Positions 61,861-64,000 of a DNA stretch of 64,000 nucleotides are shown one piece after another. Made by a program: the position numbers and the translations under genes. Location: contig JAIEMW010000001.1 in the NCBI GenBank assembly GCA_019751815.1, forward strand, positions 256,197 through 320,196, in the 5' to 3' direction. The notes under the pieces were generated by a model. The model did no database searches. It saw only the letters and a program-made list of their open reading frames with translations, and was not told the origin of the DNA. The stretch comes from Cyanobacteriota bacterium. GTDB taxonomy: Bacteria; Cyanobacteriota; Vampirovibrionia; Vampirovibrionales; Vampirovibrionaceae. Positions within the stretch are counted from its first letter, which is position 1. Each line of letters begins with the position of its first letter.

Positions 61861-62402
61861 AAAAAGTTGTTTCTAAAGCGTCAATTTTTCAAAGTGTGGG
61901 GTGAAAAAACAAGCACCACAAAATAAACCTCGAGAAAAAACCACATGGCACGAACAAAGATTGATTAGCAGATCGATATTGGTAAAACTGGGTTTTGCCC
62001 CTCAAACGTCATTATAACGATACGAGACAGAAATAAGATACAGATTTTAAATTTAAAAGATTCAAAAATTTACGATATAAATATTCGTAAAGCCTCTGGG
62101 GGGTTGCATCCTGGTTGAAAATTGGCTGGAGTCAAACGGTAGATGGAAATTTGGCGAAATTGACACCTGTCAAGTTTTGACTTTGAGAGCACCCTGCTCA
62201 GCAGGTCTATTTATCTTACCCAAAGGACGTGATTTATGTGCTTGTAGTAAGCCGGATTTTTACCAATTTTTACAGCCAATGTGGGATGGAACCTGTGGGA
62301 ACCTTTCGGCCATGGTCTTTGACCGATGATATGGAATTCACCGCTTGAGAGATAAATCGTTATAATAGAGACATACGGGTTGAAAGAGGAATACAGCATA
62401 TT

Positions 62403-62729
62403 ATGGTGGATACGAGCGCCTACGAACTGATTCAAGAAGACCGCCCTCATGATTTTAACCGCTGGGTGGAAACGCATGAAGGTATTGTGGATTTAACCGG
62501 TGTCCACCTGAGAGGATATGACCTCCGCGCCTTTAATTTAGCAACAGCCAATTTGACCAATGCTTACATGAGAGCTGCAGATATCCGTGGATTGGACTTA
62601 ACGGCCGCAAACCTTGAGGGCGTCAGTATTAAAGATGCCAAAATTAGTGGTACATTGTTCCCGCGCAATGTCAGCGCACAAGAGATTCAGCTGAGCTGGG
62701 AGCACGGCACCCGGATTAGAACCACATAA
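62403..62729 (+). CDS. short pentapeptide-repeat protein
   Basis: A 108-residue protein whose centre (about 30-82) is built of A(D/N)LXX-type five-residue steps: VDLTGVHLRGYDLRAFNLAT, ANLTNAYMRAADIRGLDLTA, ANLEGVSIKDAKI. That gives about ten repeats, enough for two to three coils of a right-handed quadrilateral beta-helix. The ends are not repetitive. AGAGGAA stands ahead of the ATG. Roles of such short proteins are mostly unknown; some bind gyrase or act as scaffolds. It is 29 bp upstream of murF, so possibly co-transcribed. Confidence 0.8.
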   Translation: MVDTSAYELIQEDRPHDFNRWVETHEGIVDLTGVHLRGYDLRAFNLATANLTNAYMRAADIRGLDLTAANLEGVSIKDAKISGTLFPRNVSAQEIQLSWEHGTRIRTT

Positions 62730-62758
62730 CGCGCTTGAGCTCAGAGACGCTTCTTGAT

Positions 62759-64000
62759 ATGACCCCCTTTGCGGCCACATTTTCGGGTGCAGATATTATA
62801 AAAGCGCTTGTTTTACCGGAATCTTTCCTAGAATCACTCTCTTCTGTGGAAGCTGCGCGAGTAGAAACGGATACCCGGAATTTAAGCCCGGGCGCTATTT
62901 TTGTCTGCTTAAAGGGCGAGCGCTTTGACGGGCACGACTATGTGCTAAAAGCCTTTGAACAAGGGGTTGCACTGGTTGTTGTCGATGAAGGTTATTTGCT
63001 AAAACACCCTGAATGGGAGCCCATGCGGGCTCAAATTGTGGCAGTCCCCAACACGGTTGAAGCCTTGCTTGCTCTGGCTCGCTATCATCGAAGGCGCTCC
63101 AAGGCAACAGTGGTTGCAGTGACCGGAAGTTCAGGCAAAACCACTACCAAGGAAATGATCCAGGCCGGACTATCTCCCTTGGCCAAGACACAGTGCTCAT
63201 TTAAAAATCATAATAACGAAATTGGGGTGGCTCAGACCTTGCTGGGATTGCAGCCTGACACGGAAATTTTGATAGTAGAGATGGGGATGCGCGGGCTGCA
63301 CCAAATTGAGCTCCTGACAAAATACGCCGAACCCGATGTGGCAGTGGTTGTCAATGTTGGACCGGCTCATATTGGTCTTTTGGGTAGTTTAGATGCCATT
63401 GCAACAGCCAAATGTGAAATATTTTCGGGGCTGAATCCCAAAACGGGTATCGCCATTGTGAACGGAGATGATGCTTTGCTGTGTCAAACAGCAAAAAAAG
63501 GGTGGGGCAAGCCGCTAAAGCAATTTTCTCTTGGTCAAGCCTCTCAAATAGTCCCTACAGAGAAAGGCGGCATGGGCTTTGTCTATCAAAATACTCATTT
63601 TGAAATCCCACTGCCAGGAGAACACATGGTCAGTAACGCACTGGCAGCTATTGCAGTAGGAGAGGCATGTGGCTACTCGCCTAAGGATATCGCTCGTGGA
63701 CTAGCAACAGTCCATTCTGCCGAAGGCCGTTGGTCTTTACTGCTTGCCAATGAGACATTGAATACCTGGGTGATCCATGATGCCTACAATGCCAATCCGG
63801 CCAGCGTGAAGGCGTCTTTAAATGTGTTTTTAAGAGACAGTTTTTGGGGACAGGCAAAGCAGACTCCTCCCCAAAAAATGGTGATCCTAGGCGGCATGAA
63901 TGAGTTGGGGAATCATTCTGAAGCATACCACCGGCAGTTGGGTTCGTGGCTGGCGGCGCAGCCAAATTTGCTGGATTTATTGGTTTTGTTAGGTCAAGAG
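62759..64000 (+). CDS. murF: UDP-MurNAc-tripeptide--D-Ala-D-Ala ligase (partial at 3')
   Basis: The frame is open from an ATG at 62759 to the window edge, about 414 residues; the last 40 or so are missing. The N-terminal uridine-binding part has VETDTRNLSPGAIFVCLKGERFDGHDYV. The ATP loop is VTGSSGKTTTKEM, followed by KNHNNEIGVAQTLL, IVEMGMRGLHQIELL and NVGPAHIG, and the C-terminal domain begins IHDAYNANPASVKAS. This is the standard Mur ligase layout with the MurF-specific NNEIG block. It completes the cytoplasmic muropeptide precursor. Confidence 0.95.
   Translation, partial: MTPFAATFSGADIIKALVLPESFLESLSSVEAARVETDTRNLSPGAIFVCLKGERFDGHDYVLKAFEQGVALVVVDEGYLLKHPEWEPMRAQIVAVPNTVEALLALARYHRRRSKATVVAVTGSSGKTTTKEMIQAGLSPLAKTQCSFKNHNNEIGVAQTLLGLQPDTEILIVEMGMRGLHQIELLTKYAEPDVAVVVNVGPAHIGLLGSLDAIATAKCEIFSGLNPKTGIAIVNGDDALLCQTAKKGWGKPLKQFSLGQASQIVPTEKGGMGFVYQNTHFEIPLPGEHMVSNALAAIAVGEACGYSPKDIARGLATVHSAEGRWSLLLANETLNTWVIHDAYNANPASVKASLNVFLRDSFWGQAKQTPPQKMVILGGMNELGNHSEAYHRQLGSWLAAQPNLLDLLVLLGQE

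Larger units (their letters stand above)
61387..62402. other. kilobase almost free of genes
   Basis: Only a terminator at its left end and a doubtful 70-codon minus-strand frame (listed separately) are seen. The DNA is clearly richer in A+T than its surroundings, especially 61860-62110, with many AAAA/TTTT runs. No IS end, tRNA, repeat array or known RNA motif was recognised. A TATAAT at 62361 about 40 bp before the pentapeptide gene is probably its -10. It could hold an unrecognised small RNA or a decayed gene. Confidence 0.5.

Overview
The window (about half G+C) looks like a chromosomal segment of a bacterium with an outer membrane: it carries Lgt, a signal-peptide porin ending in Phe, MurF, and the peptidoglycan recycling kinase AnmK. 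Several things hint at a non-photosynthetic relative of Cyanobacteria (Vampirovibrionia/Melainabacteria type): an Rcp1-like response regulator beside a PAS histidine kinase, and the short Phe-Ala/Gly-Gly-like motifs near the N-termini of many proteins. That placement is an inference I could not test.

The left third is catabolic. A minus-strand operon (flavin monooxygenase, asparaginase II, kynurenine formamidase) diverges from a plus-strand operon for the upper part of 2-aminophenol meta-cleavage (dioxygenase beta and alpha subunits, RidA-type deaminase, semialdehyde dehydrogenase, atypical SDR). Two Fur-like palindromes then precede an OprO/P-type porin gene broken by one in-frame TAA, followed by a small cytochrome c. 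From 10 to 18 kb lies a complete reductive pyrimidine degradation operon. It holds dihydropyrimidine dehydrogenase (PreT/PreA), hydantoinase, beta-ureidopropionase, a class III aminotransferase and methylmalonate-semialdehyde dehydrogenase, so it should take uracil or thymine to acetyl- or propionyl-CoA.

The middle (18-37 kb) is mixed housekeeping: a low-complexity Pro/Phe/Asn protein, a secreted HExxH protein, a CxxCxxCC protein, lgt and ispF converging on a six-copy 77-bp tandem repeat made from their own 3' ends, a lysine 2,3-aminomutase, recJ, apt, a glutamate-synthase-like protein, a GT39 enzyme with a MauE-like protein, a TlpA-like thioredoxin, and a three-gene two-component cluster.

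The most unusual block is 37.7-49.8 kb: two small unknown genes with long leaders, then five genes in a row encoding a PrkA AAA+ kinase, SpoVR, YeaH (DUF444), a second divergent PrkA and a ClpP-like serine protease. All five have extended N-termini carrying an F-(A/G)-x motif. To the right lie a pirin gene, a 1.1-kb element with a HicA/HicB-like pair flanked by a duplicated tRNA-Asp 3' end, the intact tRNA-Asp, two large Flp-type pilin-like proteins, a Xer recombinase, PilT, tandem AI-2E-family permeases, anmK, a YqeG phosphatase, a DUF881 protein, a nearly gene-free kilobase, a pentapeptide-repeat protein and the start of murF.
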